Notes: generated by a model from the sequence alone, not told the origin. A stretch of DNA of 64,000 nt from an uncultured Bacteroidales bacterium (GCA_937901225.1 CALCGX010000127.1:1-64000); one strand, 5' to 3'; positions 42,479 to 52,430 are shown, counted from the stretch's first letter. Numbers and translations are program-made.

Positions 42479-42571
42479 AGTTTTTGTGAAATTTTCTGTA
42501 GGTTACGCGACCACTTCGCGACCACTGTAGCACATCTGTCGCCTATCTGTGTCATAGTGGTGGCACTCCGA

Positions 42572-43420
42572 TTATTGCAACTCAAAATTGTCCACATCTT
42601 GCCAAAGCGGTAGCACTTTGCGGAAGTGGTGGAGCTTAGCAATATCGAACTCGGCAATCTTGGTGCCTTCTTCGTTGTCTTCGAAGTGCGCAATCGGCTG
42701 TAAACGAGTGTCATACGCTACAGAGTGACCGTTGTAATGTAAGCCCATTCCGTCGTCGCCTACGCAGTTGACGGCAGCAATATAGCACTGGTTTTCTGTA
42801 GCACGGGCTGCTATGAGCGCGTCCCAATATTGGATGCGGATGTCAGGCCAGTTGGCTACTACGAGAATGATGTCGTAATCATGTCCGCTGCGATTGCGTG
42901 CCCAGACAGGAAAACGCAAGTCATAGCAAACAAGCAAGAGGATCTTAACTCCCTTGTATTCAAATATATGTCTTTCTTGTGCAGGTTGAAAGAATTGGTC
43001 TTCTCCGCCGTGGGCGTAGAGGTGGCGTTTGTCCTGTACAAACAGCCTACCCCCGTCCCCTCCCTGAAGGGAAGAGAGATTAGAGCCACCCTCTAATTCC
43101 TCCCTATTTGGATAGACAGAATGAGGGGTAATCATGAAGCCGCGATTAACCAAACGCTGTCCGATGTCAGGCTTGCAGATAAACGAACTGACGATGGCAA
43201 TGTTGTATGTATTTGCTAATCGCTGTAGGGTAGTCATAATCTCCTCATCCATGCTTTCTGCCAGTTCGGGGTGGTCAGTGCAAAAACCAGTGGCAAACAT
43301 CTCGGGCAATACCGCTACGTCGGCTTTTCCAGCCAAGGCTGCGATACGTTCTTCTGCCAAGCGGAGATTGGCTTCTTTGTCTGCCCATGCGATGGGGTAT
43401 TGTAGTAGTGCGACGCGCAT
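42572..43420 (-). CDS. Nitrilase-family omega-amidase (Nit2/YafV-like)
   Basis: A 282-residue carbon-nitrogen hydrolase with the Glu-Lys-Cys triad: E40 (VLPEMFATGF), K131 (QDKRHLY) and the cysteine in LLVCYDLRFP. Nit2/YafV-like enzymes deamidate alpha-ketoglutaramate and similar small amides in the cytoplasm. Residues about 107-125, just before the catalytic lysine strand, are an in-frame insertion encoded by the palindromic element at 43044-43090. The insert replaces a normally short surface loop, so activity may be kept. It has its own promoter at 43450-43481 and is separate from the porin unit. Confidence 0.85.
   Translation of the reverse strand: MRVALLQYPIAWADKEANLRLAEERIAALAGKADVAVLPEMFATGFCTDHPELAESMDEEIMTTLQRLANTYNIAIVSSFICKPDIGQRLVNRGFMITPHSVYPNREELEGGSNLSSLQGGDGGRLFVQDKRHLYAHGGEDQFFQPAQERHIFEYKGVKILLLVCYDLRFPVWARNRSGHDYDIILVVANWPDIRIQYWDALIAARATENQCYIAAVNCVGDDGMGLHYNGHSVAYDTRLQPIAHFEDNEEGTKIAEFDIAKLHHFRKVLPLWQDVDNFELQ
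43044..43090. repeat. Palindromic repeat element, copy 2, inside the nitrilase gene
   Basis: The plus strand reads AGCCTACCCCCGTCCCCTCC then CTGAAGGGAAGAGAGATTAG. Compared with the reverse complement of copy 1 (17647-17690), only a handful of the roughly 40 aligned bases differ. It is translated as SNLSSLQGGDGGRL, a different frame and orientation from copy 1. Confidence 0.75.
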
Positions 43421-43449
43421 AAAAAATTGCTATGAAATCAATAACGCTG

Positions 43450-43481
43450 CAAAGTTACAAAAAAAAATAAATCCAAGCAAA
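43450..43481 (-). promoter_or_regulatory. Bacteroidota-type promoter for the nitrilase gene
   Basis: On the minus strand TTTG (43478-43481), 20 bp, TAACTTTG (43450-43457), about 30 bp before the start codon at 43420. Confidence 0.7.
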
Positions 43482-43569
43482 TTATTTACAGAATAGTATA
43501 TTTTTTTTTGCTTATAAAGGAAGAAAATGAGGTAAGATGGGTGACAATTTTCAAAAATCAGAGGAATTA

Positions 43570-43601
43570 TTTGGTTATGTCAAAAAAAAGCAGTATATTT
43601 G
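43570..43601 (+). promoter_or_regulatory. Bacteroidota-type promoter for the 43662-50641 unit
   Basis: TTTG (43570-43573), 20 bp, TATATTTG (43594-43601), 60 bp before the ATG at 43662. Confidence 0.65.
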
Positions 43602-43661
43602 CCCGATTTTTCGCGCGTTTTAAAAATCCGTGCGCGCGAATGGACTAAAATCTGTTAGAAA

Positions 43662-44609
43662 ATGAAAGGTAATTCGCAGTTAATAGTTATCGCCATATGT
43701 GCAGCTCTGTGTACGGGTATGTTGCATTTGTTGGGCGTGTTTGATTTGCAGGACAAAGGCCTGTCGGGTTGGAATCCGAATAGTATGTATAATGGAGTTA
43801 TTGCCAAGGATACTAATGTGTATGGAATTAGTATGGTTGATCGACCATCTGTTGGTAATACCAGTCGTGTGACTACCTCCGTGCCAAGTGTTGCTACTAG
43901 TAGCATGCGCTCGAATAAAATATCAGCATTGCCATCTTCTAAGGTGATATCCTCTTCGGTGTCGTCTTCCTATGCGGGTGCGCCTCTCCGCACGACGTCA
44001 TCGGCTTCGTACCGCAGTTTCGGTGGTGGCGGATACGCTGGTGGAGCGAATAATACATTTGTTTTCAACCAATTCAAAATGGCAAAATCTTCGCCTATGG
44101 GCATGTCTGTCATGCCGAATTTGAGTTATGTGCCTGCTGCAAGTTCGCGTGTCTATTCGTCTGCGCAGATGAGTGGTGGCGCTTATTCTTATTCTGCTCC
44201 TTCTATGGAGGGAGTTGCGCCTCGAGGAATAAATGGTCGTCGAAATGCAGGTGTGGGATTTGATGATATTTGGTCGGATTGGCTTTGGGGACTGCATGAT
44301 GATGGTGATGGTACAGGTGCATGGATGTACGATAGCGGTGATAACTACTACTACAATAGTTCTAAGTTGCGCGAGGCATTTGCTGCTTGGTTCAGTTCTA
44401 ACTCTTCAAGTTTCCAAGGTATGACTGAGGAGGAGGCTTGGCTGTTGTTCTTGGAGTGGTTTGCTCCTAAAGACTCGGATGGCAATCTATTGGATACTGA
44501 CCATAACTTCCGTTTCCCTATCTCTGATGGATTGGGAGTATTGACGGTGTTGGCATTGCTGTATGCATTTGTAATTTATTTGAAATTACGCAGTAAGAAA
44601 GTTGCTTAA
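43662..44609 (+). CDS. Ser/Gly-rich exported protein with C-terminal membrane anchor
   Basis: The 315-residue protein is not a recognised family. It has an N-terminal hydrophobic segment (LIVIAICAALCTGMLHLLGVF), then a long low-complexity region rich in Ser, Ala, Gly and Tyr. An acidic, aromatic region follows (FDDIWSDWLWGLHDDGDG). The C-terminus is PISDGLGVLTVLALLYAF, continuing as a helix, with a basic tail KLRSKK. The Pro-x-x-(D/G)-G, helix, basic-tail arrangement resembles a cell-envelope anchor or sorting signal and recurs in the 55243-55590 protein. Both genes precede a giant secreted protein in the same transcription unit, so a role in handling or displaying that protein is possible but unproven. 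Confidence 0.6.
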   Translation: MKGNSQLIVIAICAALCTGMLHLLGVFDLQDKGLSGWNPNSMYNGVIAKDTNVYGISMVDRPSVGNTSRVTTSVPSVATSSMRSNKISALPSSKVISSSVSSSYAGAPLRTTSSASYRSFGGGGYAGGANNTFVFNQFKMAKSSPMGMSVMPNLSYVPAASSRVYSSAQMSGGAYSYSAPSMEGVAPRGINGRRNAGVGFDDIWSDWLWGLHDDGDGTGAWMYDSGDNYYYNSSKLREAFAAWFSSNSSSFQGMTEEEAWLLFLEWFAPKDSDGNLLDTDHNFRFPISDGLGVLTVLALLYAFVIYLKLRSKKVA

Positions 44610-44628
44610 TAGACATTATCATTGAATC

Positions 44629-45819
44629 ATGCGTTCCATGCACAAAATATTGCTTTTCTTGTTTGCTGTTTTGATAGCAAACATATTGCCTACGTTTGCG
44701 GAAGAGCAATATGTGGATCCTGTATTTGGTGATACGATTGACCGTACAGATGAGGATTTTGTGACGGTTTCGCTATTGGTGGCAGATCCTGGTCTCTCTA
44801 CTTACTCGGTTTTGGGACATGCTTGTTTGCGTATGCAGTGTCCTGCATTTGACATGGATTATTGCTTCTCATATGAAAGTGAGAGTGTTGAAAATCGCAT
44901 AGCTGATTACTTGGCAGGAAAACTGAAAATGGGACTGTTTGCGGTACCTGTAAAAGAATATTGTGATGGTTATGCTCAGGAAGGTCGCGGTGTCTATGAA
45001 TATAAACTAAACCTCCCTTCTGTGGCGGAGCAAAATCTTTGGCGCATTCTTGATGAGCATGTAGCAAAAGGTAGTTGTTTGTCATATGATTACTTTAAAC
45101 GAGGTTGTGCGATAACTTGTGTACAATTTATAGAAGAGGCGTTAGGCGAAACTCGTATTCAATATGATGCAAGTTTATTGCAGCGAGAAGCGACAAGTAA
45201 AGAGATCGTTTTGAGCCATTGTGACAAATTCAAATGGTCGGGGTTTGCATTTGCATTTTTAGCCGCAGGCGAGTCAGAGCAGTTGGTCAGTGGGTCAGAG
45301 CAGTTGTGTGTTCCTGCTGAATTGGTGCAAGCATGGAAAAGGGCATCAATCAATGGTGTTCCGCTTCTTGCACAAGAGCCTGTGGTCTTGGTAGAAGGTG
45401 CGCCACAGTGGGATGATAGTTGGTTTACGCCGATGTTATTAGCTTGGCTTATCCTATGTTTAGCCATTGCCAACATCTTTTGGAATAAACCTTATTGTGA
45501 TTGGTTGATGTTGTTGGCGCAAACTGTGGTTGGAGCGGCTATGATGTATTTGATTTGTTTCTCCAATTTGTGTTGTACTTCTTGGAACTGGCTCTTGATA
45601 CCGTTTAATCCATTACCAGCAATTTTCTGGTATTGGCGTAAGTATTGGGCACTGCCTTATGTGGGTGTGATGATTGTATGGTCTTTGGTTATGGCGGCGA
45701 ACTTGCTTTGGGGACATGTGCTGATGGATTGGTCGCATATCTTATTGGTACTTGCTTGGGCGCTGATAGTGCTGAAACAATCTCCTTGGGTGTGTACATT
45801 GCTATCGCACAAAAAATAG
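44629..45819 (+). CDS. DUF4105 (Lnb N-terminal-like) membrane protein
   Basis: The 396-residue protein has a signal peptide and a DUF4105 domain at about residues 40-210 (VSLLVADPGLSTYSVLGHAC, RGCAITCVQFIEEAL) with a conserved His and Cys residues. The C-terminal half has four or five membrane helices (MLLAWLILCLAIANIFW onward). The domain is related to the N-terminal periplasmic part of lacto-N-biosidase accessory proteins and is often a predicted cysteine-peptidase-like fold; the reaction is unknown. A 7-bp-based direct repeat (45273-45307) encodes the linker SEQLVSGSEQL between domain and helices. It lies 19 bp after the Ser/Gly-rich gene and 25 bp before the giant gene. Confidence 0.72.
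   Translation: MRSMHKILLFLFAVLIANILPTFAEEQYVDPVFGDTIDRTDEDFVTVSLLVADPGLSTYSVLGHACLRMQCPAFDMDYCFSYESESVENRIADYLAGKLKMGLFAVPVKEYCDGYAQEGRGVYEYKLNLPSVAEQNLWRILDEHVAKGSCLSYDYFKRGCAITCVQFIEEALGETRIQYDASLLQREATSKEIVLSHCDKFKWSGFAFAFLAAGESEQLVSGSEQLCVPAELVQAWKRASINGVPLLAQEPVVLVEGAPQWDDSWFTPMLLAWLILCLAIANIFWNKPYCDWLMLLAQTVVGAAMMYLICFSNLCCTSWNWLLIPFNPLPAIFWYWRKYWALPYVGVMIVWSLVMAANLLWGHVLMDWSHILLVLAWALIVLKQSPWVCTLLSHKK
45273..45307. repeat. 7-bp-based direct repeat inside the DUF4105 gene
   Basis: GTCAGAG, CAGTTGG, TCAGTGG, GTCAGAG, CAGTTGT: a 21-bp period (three heptamers) that keeps frame and encodes SEQLVSGSEQL. Confidence 0.6.
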
Positions 45820-45844
45820 ATGATAACTTTTTGAACCGAAATAT

Positions 45845-48800
45845 ATGAATACAATAAAAATCCAATCTATGATACATTGTAATAAAATATGTTTTCAATT
45901 AGCCAAACCTTTGGTGTTATTGGTGTTTTTAACCAGCATTACTAATGCAATATATGCATATAATACTCATTATACTCACTATTCTAAAGCGACCATTACT
46001 ACAAGCAATGGTTTGGGTAAGGTGTATGTGAGTGATAATAATACTGCTCCTAATAATGGAAACTGGAAAAATGCTACAGCTACAGCTAATCAAAACTGTA
46101 GAGGAGATGAAAGTGAGGATTCGCATACATACTATTTCTACGCACAAAATCAATCCAATTGGTTGTGGGCTGGCTGGGAAAAAGATTATGTGTTAATAGA
46201 AAATTCCCAAGATGGGACATTGACAAATGGTTATTATAGAACGGACCAAAGTGTGACGGCGGTAAGTGTGGATCAGAATGCTCCAACGGAGTTGAATATG
46301 ATCGCTCTTTGGTGGTGTCCACAAATTACGAATACAGAGATAGTAGGAGTTACGACTGATCCTAAGTATGAAGAGACGATTACGATCACAGATCCTAATA
46401 GTCCAGCAATTCAACGAACAATTAATTTTGTTACGACAGAGGCTTTGAGTGCGGATAACTTCACACTTACGCCATTTAATATTGATACCTATACCACTTC
46501 TTATGAGGATCAGTATAGTGTCGATGTTACTATCCCAATTAGTGGAGAACATCATTTAGACCCTACTACCCACACTTTGACGTTAACCAGTAACTATAAG
46601 GGAAATCAAGCGGCTGCCTCTTCTGCTACTGCAACAATCAAAATTATTGAGGATTATACGCCTCGATTTGGCTCGAGTGTAGATGCATACGAGTTTGTTC
46701 GTGGTACGGAGACAAAGATGTTTTCTATGGAGTGGCTGAATGCTGTTGCCAAACATAGCAATACAACATGGACAGTGAATCTCGTAGGAGACGATGTGTT
46801 TCAAATTACGAACGGAGGAAATACTGCTACTCCTGAAATTACGTTTACCAAACCTGCATCGCCAGAAGAAAGTTATTCGGCGACATTGACTATCTCTTGT
46901 AGTTATAAAGGTATTCCGTCTAATATCATCGATAATCAGGGAAATGAACTGAAAGATGGAGCGGAGATTGTGCATGTCAAGACCATTGTATTAACGGCTT
47001 CTTTTGAACCTACAATCGTATGGACTCCTTCTGCTTATGATTTTAACACGATTGAATGTGGTACAGAAGTGACTAGTGGAAATATATCACTGCTCCATAA
47101 TTTAGCAACAGATCCAACTGTGACAATCTCTGGCAATCCGAATATTACATTCACCAAAAGTGAATTTACCAACAAGGAGGCAATCGTTATAGTTACCTTG
47201 GGCAGTGCACTGCCTGTGGGATCACATACTGCGACATTAACTGCGCTTGGCAAGAAAGAAAATGGAGATCCGATAGAAGCGGTTTTGGAGGTGAAAGTAA
47301 ATGTAGTTTTGCAAACTCCAGTACTGCGAGGTACTCCTGCTAACGAGCAAGTTAATCTGTTATGGGATAAAATACCTGGTGCAACCAAATATGAAATCAA
47401 ATGGTCTGGAAATGGAAACAGTGGAACGATTACCATATCTGACCCTAATCAAACGTCTTATCAACATACTGGATTAACCAACAACATACCTTATACGTAC
47501 ACACTAACTGCATATTGCGACGACAAAGATCGAAAGACATCCAATACAGTAGTTGTTGTTCCGCAATATTATCCGCTATATATTGCCAAAGAGCAAACCA
47601 CGTATGGTGATGGTACAGTGGCAGTCTCAGCTGCTCATACCGGATTATACACGGGTGCTGTGGGTGATACGTACGAATTGAATGTATCGGCTGCATTCTC
47701 TGGCAAAGAGACGCAGTTTGAGTGGTTGTATCTATTTGTAGCAGAAACACCTCAGGGTAAGTATCCTTGTTACATCTATCGTAAAAATTCCGCAGAACGA
47801 TATAGATACCATGGTCAAGTGGAAATGACTGATAACAAGAAAGATAAAACCTATTTCGAATTGACGACAGATATTGGTAGCGTTTATCTTGCGGGCTATT
47901 GTGGTAAGGCAACTACAGGTAATACTTGGACTGAGAATGGTGTGCTACATATAAAAAAGGGCAGTAAAAACACGATTGATTTATATTTGGATGGATTGCA
48001 GTTGTACGCCAAAGCGAAATCATCTACGACATATTCTACTACATCTGCATCAGAAGTGATGAATAATTTCGTAGGTAAATCTTACCCCATGGAGGGAAGT
48101 GGCGCGATATTCGTATTTGATGGCAGAAGTGGAGGCTTTAATCCAACTTTGCACGTCTGCAATGAGAATATTCTCCAATCTACGCAAAGTATGGATTTAG
48201 CGGTTAATGCAGATACTACTATTAAATCAGGATTTACATCAACCACAGTAAAATTTCAGATGCAATGCAAACAAGAATCATCTGTGATTCAGGCAATGGT
48301 GGATGGTACGGATGATGCTTTTGCAATCACAATAACGGATGCTTGGCATGATTTGGACGATGCGACCAATATGAATGGTTGTAGAACCAATGGTTTGATT
48401 ACATTGCAAAAGGGTTTAACAAATCATCCTCTCATTAATTTGGGTCATGCCGGTAGTAGCTTTAATATAGCAGGTGGTCAGGTGAACTTTGGTAATCAAT
48501 CAGGTATTTGTGTCACGGAATCCTACCAATATATGTATAGACGGGATAAAATCTCGAGTAATACATTGGATACGTACGTATATGGTTGTTCAGAATACTC
48601 GATTACAAACAATAACACCGAAAACAATGGATTACAAAGTGGATATGGTTTGAAGGGCACTGCCAACCAATCAATGAAGTTCTGTGATGGAACCATTCGT
48701 GCTGCAGTATCTCCGCTTGTGTGTCCTACCAATACTACCATTGATGGTGGCGCTTATCTGTGTGATGTCAAAGCTGGTACTAGTACGGATTTGTATAGTT

Positions 48801-50641
48801 CATATGATACAGGCAAACAACATAAATTGCATAAAATTGCAGTGGATGTTGTAGAGTCTGTTGGAACAATCGAAAATGGCTTGGTGGTATTTGAGACAAC
48901 CCCAACTGCGGATGGCAAAGATGGTTTCCAAGTGTTGATGGATAATTTATTCCCAAGTGCAAACTATCGAACGACAATTGATGCGCAAGAGGTATATGCT
49001 TCTTTGGCGGACTATTACAAGCCTTCTACGAAATATGGACATGAGAGTCTTGCTCCTGTTGGAACAAAGCTCTATCTCATGTTGCCTCAAGATGGTTCAA
49101 TTTCCTCTTATACTGGTTGGGCTTTGTGCGTACCAGAAGTGCAAAACGTTAATCAAAATATTGGTGGGGGGATGCAAGAGGTGTCTGCTGGTGGTACTAC
49201 GGAAGTTGTACCTACAACCAAAGTGCCTGTTGCAGAATCAAGCTTGAAATTAACCAACCGATTGCTGTATGCTAAGATTGATGAGACAACCAAGAATGTG
49301 ATTAAAGACCTTGATTTGTCTGGAGAGGATGCAACCGTGACATTAGGTCATCATATTACAAATGCTGATGAATATACAATCAATGACAAAGTCTATATGC
49401 TTCTGCCTGTAGTCGCTGGTCAGTGGAATATGTTTGTAGCACCATTTGATGTGCACAACGTGTATGCTATTGAAGCCTATCCAGAAAGTCTTTTGAAGAA
49501 GGTATATGGCGAGGAGAAAAGGGCTGGTACAGGACGCTACTACATTACGGATATAGATGGCGCACGTAATGCGCAAGCGAAACGTTTGTTCGATTTGCTT
49601 GTCTATTGGATGTCTGTAGAAGACTTGGATGTAGATTTCTTTGGAGTGGCAGGTGGATATGGCAACTTTGTTGAAACTTGGATGAACTATGAGGCTGCCA
49701 ATAAGGAGATGAAAGGCGGAGTGGAAATTGATGGTGATTATACCCCTACCATCGAACAATTGTATCACTTCACAGGTACTACAGGCACGTACCCTAATGC
49801 GATGAAATGGTATGAGGCGAATTATTACTTGTATCAATCAAGTGGTCTTTGGGATTTCAATGCAGAGACTGGTGCTGTAGAAACAGATTGGATTGAAGTG
49901 ACGGAGCAATCTGTACCACGCTCTACGGGAACACCTAATACCATCATGCACAAGGGTGGTTTCTATTCGCTACAGTTCCCGTCTAACTATAGCAATGGTT
50001 GGGATTATTGGACAGGTAAGTATATTCTGTTAGAAGGTTATGGACCACAAACTATCGATGGTAGCAGCGTTATTAACAATGTACTACCTACGATCGTTAA
50101 CACCCCAGATAATGCAGTGCAATTATATGGAAATGCTTCGTTTGCTAACTCGCAATCATTCCAACATGAAAATCTATACCACACTGCATTAAATGATAAA
50201 GGAGTGCTTGATTTTGTTCGTAAAACCGATGAAAAAGCATTCTTTGCTCCAATGGATGGTTTTGCAATAGGTGATCTAGATGGTGCTATTGAGACAATCA
50301 CCACGGAAGCAGGACAAATAATGCAACAGCAGAGAAAAGCAAAATCTATCAATATGCAAACGGGTGAAGTGGTCTATGAGCAATCAACAACCATATTGGA
50401 CGACAATCCAGGCGTTGCTACGGATTTGCCAACTATTATGGGAGATGTTGCGCTCATAGTGATGCCTACCGAAACTGGACTGGTGATGGTGCCTAAGTAT
50501 CCACAGCAAGTGATGATCTACGATGTGGAAGGTAAATTGATCTTCAATCAATACGTTGTAGAGGAGCAATCTGTTGCACTGCCAAGCAGTATGTATATCG
50601 TGCGTGGAGAGCAAGATAAGATAAAAGTGGTTAAGAAATAG
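45845..50641 (+). CDS. Giant secreted multidomain surface protein with T9SS-like C-terminus
   Basis: A 1598-residue exported protein. The signal peptide is long (hydrophobic core PLVLLVFLTSITNAIYA; an internal ATG eight codons in is an alternative start). Repeated beta-sandwich domains fill the first 600 residues, including an Fn3 domain near 500-590 (VNLLWDKIPGATKYEIKW). A middle region carries no recognised domain. The C-terminus (QVMIYDVEGKLIFNQYVV ... SMYIVRGEQDKIKVVKK) has the shape of a T9SS type A sorting domain. No enzyme motif was seen. It ends before a strong bidirectional terminator. A structural or adhesive surface role is likely. Confidence 0.72.
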   Translation: MNTIKIQSMIHCNKICFQLAKPLVLLVFLTSITNAIYAYNTHYTHYSKATITTSNGLGKVYVSDNNTAPNNGNWKNATATANQNCRGDESEDSHTYYFYAQNQSNWLWAGWEKDYVLIENSQDGTLTNGYYRTDQSVTAVSVDQNAPTELNMIALWWCPQITNTEIVGVTTDPKYEETITITDPNSPAIQRTINFVTTEALSADNFTLTPFNIDTYTTSYEDQYSVDVTIPISGEHHLDPTTHTLTLTSNYKGNQAAASSATATIKIIEDYTPRFGSSVDAYEFVRGTETKMFSMEWLNAVAKHSNTTWTVNLVGDDVFQITNGGNTATPEITFTKPASPEESYSATLTISCSYKGIPSNIIDNQGNELKDGAEIVHVKTIVLTASFEPTIVWTPSAYDFNTIECGTEVTSGNISLLHNLATDPTVTISGNPNITFTKSEFTNKEAIVIVTLGSALPVGSHTATLTALGKKENGDPIEAVLEVKVNVVLQTPVLRGTPANEQVNLLWDKIPGATKYEIKWSGNGNSGTITISDPNQTSYQHTGLTNNIPYTYTLTAYCDDKDRKTSNTVVVVPQYYPLYIAKEQTTYGDGTVAVSAAHTGLYTGAVGDTYELNVSAAFSGKETQFEWLYLFVAETPQGKYPCYIYRKNSAERYRYHGQVEMTDNKKDKTYFELTTDIGSVYLAGYCGKATTGNTWTENGVLHIKKGSKNTIDLYLDGLQLYAKAKSSTTYSTTSASEVMNNFVGKSYPMEGSGAIFVFDGRSGGFNPTLHVCNENILQSTQSMDLAVNADTTIKSGFTSTTVKFQMQCKQESSVIQAMVDGTDDAFAITITDAWHDLDDATNMNGCRTNGLITLQKGLTNHPLINLGHAGSSFNIAGGQVNFGNQSGICVTESYQYMYRRDKISSNTLDTYVYGCSEYSITNNNTENNGLQSGYGLKGTANQSMKFCDGTIRAAVSPLVCPTNTTIDGGAYLCDVKAGTSTDLYSSYDTGKQHKLHKIAVDVVESVGTIENGLVVFETTPTADGKDGFQVLMDNLFPSANYRTTIDAQEVYASLADYYKPSTKYGHESLAPVGTKLYLMLPQDGSISSYTGWALCVPEVQNVNQNIGGGMQEVSAGGTTEVVPTTKVPVAESSLKLTNRLLYAKIDETTKNVIKDLDLSGEDATVTLGHHITNADEYTINDKVYMLLPVVAGQWNMFVAPFDVHNVYAIEAYPESLLKKVYGEEKRAGTGRYYITDIDGARNAQAKRLFDLLVYWMSVEDLDVDFFGVAGGYGNFVETWMNYEAANKEMKGGVEIDGDYTPTIEQLYHFTGTTGTYPNAMKWYEANYYLYQSSGLWDFNAETGAVETDWIEVTEQSVPRSTGTPNTIMHKGGFYSLQFPSNYSNGWDYWTGKYILLEGYGPQTIDGSSVINNVLPTIVNTPDNAVQLYGNASFANSQSFQHENLYHTALNDKGVLDFVRKTDEKAFFAPMDGFAIGDLDGAIETITTEAGQIMQQQRKAKSINMQTGEVVYEQSTTILDDNPGVATDLPTIMGDVALIVMPTETGLVMVPKYPQQVMIYDVEGKLIFNQYVVEEQSVALPSSMYIVRGEQDKIKVVKK

Positions 50642-50706
50642 GGAACTATATACATCTTGAGTTTACGACGAACAATTAGTGTTTATTGATTGATGTAATC
50701 CCGAAT

Positions 50707-50744
50707 AAAAAAAGCGAATTTCCAAAATGGGAATTCGCTTTTTT
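50707..50744. terminator. Bidirectional terminator between the giant gene and floA
   Basis: Stem GCGAATTTCC / GGGAATTCGC flanked by A-runs and T-runs on both sides (AAAAAAA before, TTTTTT after), suited to terminating both convergent genes. Confidence 0.85.
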
Positions 50745-50770
50745 ATTTGAATGCGTTATAATCGAAGATA

Positions 50771-51751
50771 TTATTTCTTCTTTGCAGGCTCGTTAGCAGG
50801 TTTGCCAATGGCTTCGCGCATGGTGGTGTCTGCTTGGATGTTTTGCATGCGGTAGTAGTCCATGATGCCGAGGTTGCCATTGCGGAAAGCTTCTGCCATA
50901 GCTTGTGGTACAAGCGCTTCTGCCTCAATCACTTTCGCTTTTGCCTCTTGTGCTTTGGCTTTCATTTCTTGCTCTGTAGCAATAGCCATAGCACGGCGTT
51001 CCTCTGCCTTGGCTTGAGCGATGTTCTTATCTGCCTCTGCTTGGTCCATTTGCAATTGTGCACCAATGTTTTTACCTACATCAATATCAGCAATATCAAT
51101 ACTCAGAATCTCAAAAGCAGTACCTGCATCTAGTCCCTTGCTGAGCACGAGTTTGGAGATGCTGTCAGGGTTTTCCAATACCATCTTGTGGCTATCCGAT
51201 GAGCCGATAGATGATACGATACCTTCGCCTACACGAGCAAGGATAGTGTCCTCGCCTGCACCACCGACCAATTGCTTGATATTGGCGCGCACGGTTACAC
51301 GAGCCTTTGCGATGAGCTGAATGCCGTCCTTTGCCACAGCAGTCACAGGAGGAGTATCAATCACGCGAGGGTTCACCGACATTTGTACTGCCTCAAACAC
51401 GTCACGACCAGCGAGGTCAATAGCTGTAGCCATTTGGAAAGTGAGTGCCATATTTGCTTTGCTAGCACTAACAAGGGCATGTACTACGCGCTCAATATGT
51501 CCACCTGCGAGGAAGTGCGCCTCCAGTCCGTCGCGCTTCACGTCGGTGAGACCAGCTTTATGCGCCTCAATAAGGCAGTTGACAATGCGTGTAGGTGGTA
51601 CCTTACGGATACGCATCAGGAAGAGTTGTACTAACGAAACATGTACACCGCTTACTACTGCGTTGATCCACAGCATGAAAGGTACATAGTAGAAGAAAAT
51701 GATTACGAAAATGGCAAGGAGAGCCACTAATACAATTTGTAGTAGTTCCAT
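50771..51751 (-). CDS. floA: Flotillin-like protein FloA (UPF0365)
   Basis: A 326-residue SPFH protein of the FloA type with an N-terminal membrane segment ([19 protein letters not shown]), then [20 protein letters not shown] and [20 protein letters not shown], diagnostic for UPF0365. The C-terminal half is an alanine- and glutamate-rich coiled coil ([19 protein letters not shown]). FloA oligomerizes to organize membrane microdomains. It follows the nfeD-like gene by 55 bp, the usual partner. Confidence 0.93.
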   Translation of the reverse strand: MELLQIVLVALLAIFVIIFFYYVPFMLWINAVVSGVHVSLVQLFLMRIRKVPPTRIVNCLIEAHKAGLTDVKRDGLEAHFLAGGHIERVVHALVSASKANMALTFQMATAIDLAGRDVFEAVQMSVNPRVIDTPPVTAVAKDGIQLIAKARVTVRANIKQLVGGAGEDTILARVGEGIVSSIGSSDSHKMVLENPDSISKLVLSKGLDAGTAFEILSIDIADIDVGKNIGAQLQMDQAEADKNIAQAKAEERRAMAIATEQEMKAKAQEAKAKVIEAEALVPQAMAEAFRNGNLGIMDYYRMQNIQADTTMREAIGKPANEPAKKK

Positions 51752-51806
51752 ATTATTTGAGTTTAAAGATAAATGTTTAACGAATTAACGAGTTAAACGG
51801 CGATGG

Positions 51807-52136
51807 TTATTTCTGTAAATCTTCCATGTGTTTGCCTGCGGATGGCATATCCACACCGCCTTCGATCTTGGTGTCAAGTGCCATCTTGTTGAGCGCTTTA
51901 CTCTTGAGGAATACCCAAATAGCGATGCCGCAAAGCACTACGCATGCAGCCAATGTGACATGACCCGCCCACGCCCATAATGCAACTAACTTAACATAGG
52001 CGATTACTACCGCTGCAATCAAACTGGCAAGTCCGAAGATACCTGCAATACCAAAACCAGGCAGGAGAAACATCTCTGCCAATAACAGTCCTATGCCAAA
52101 GAGGACAAGAATGATGGTTAGAAGAATATAGGTCAT
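51807..52136 (-). CDS. NfeD-like short membrane protein
   Basis: The 109-residue protein has two or three membrane helices (ILLTIILVLFGIGLLLAEMF, then GIAGIFGLASLIAAVVIAYV) with the LLPGFGIAGI loop typical of NfeD proteins. The protease and OB-fold domains of longer NfeD proteins are absent. NfeD-like proteins are paired with SPFH proteins in operons. It is first in the nfeD-floA unit. Confidence 0.82.
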   Translation of the reverse strand: MTYILLTIILVLFGIGLLLAEMFLLPGFGIAGIFGLASLIAAVVIAYVKLVALWAWAGHVTLAACVVLCGIAIWVFLKSKALNKMALDTKIEGGVDMPSAGKHMEDLQK

Positions 52137-52201
52137 TGTGTTTTATGTTTAAAAAGTTTGAAAGGTTCTAAAAGTTTTAAGGGTGTTCGGTGTTTACGCC
52201 G

Positions 52202-52233
52202 CAAAGGTACAAAAAATAATACATATATGCAAA
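52202..52233 (-). promoter_or_regulatory. Bacteroidota-type promoter for nfeD-floA
   Basis: On the minus strand TTTG (52230-52233, extended as TTTGCATATATG), 20 bp, TACCTTTG (52202-52209). Confidence 0.75.
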
Positions 52234-52297
52234 CAAAAAAGCAAAAAAACAAAAAACTTTACTTTATATAAGTAATAGAAAAAAGCGGAAAAATAAA

Positions 52298-52329
52298 TTT
52301 GCACATATGAAATAAAAGTACTACCTTTG
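52298..52329 (+). promoter_or_regulatory. Bacteroidota-type promoter for topA
   Basis: TTTG (52298-52301, extended as TTTGCACATATG), 20 bp, TACCTTTG (52322-52329). It is divergent from the nfeD promoter and gives a leader of about 100 bases before the ATG at 52431. Confidence 0.75.
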
Positions 52330-52430
52330 CCGCCGTTTTGCGAAAAAGACACCTTATTATATATAGGCTTTGTTGTGACTTGAGCGTCAGGAACGATGTT
52401 AAAGTCCTTAAAAAATAATGAATTAGAACA

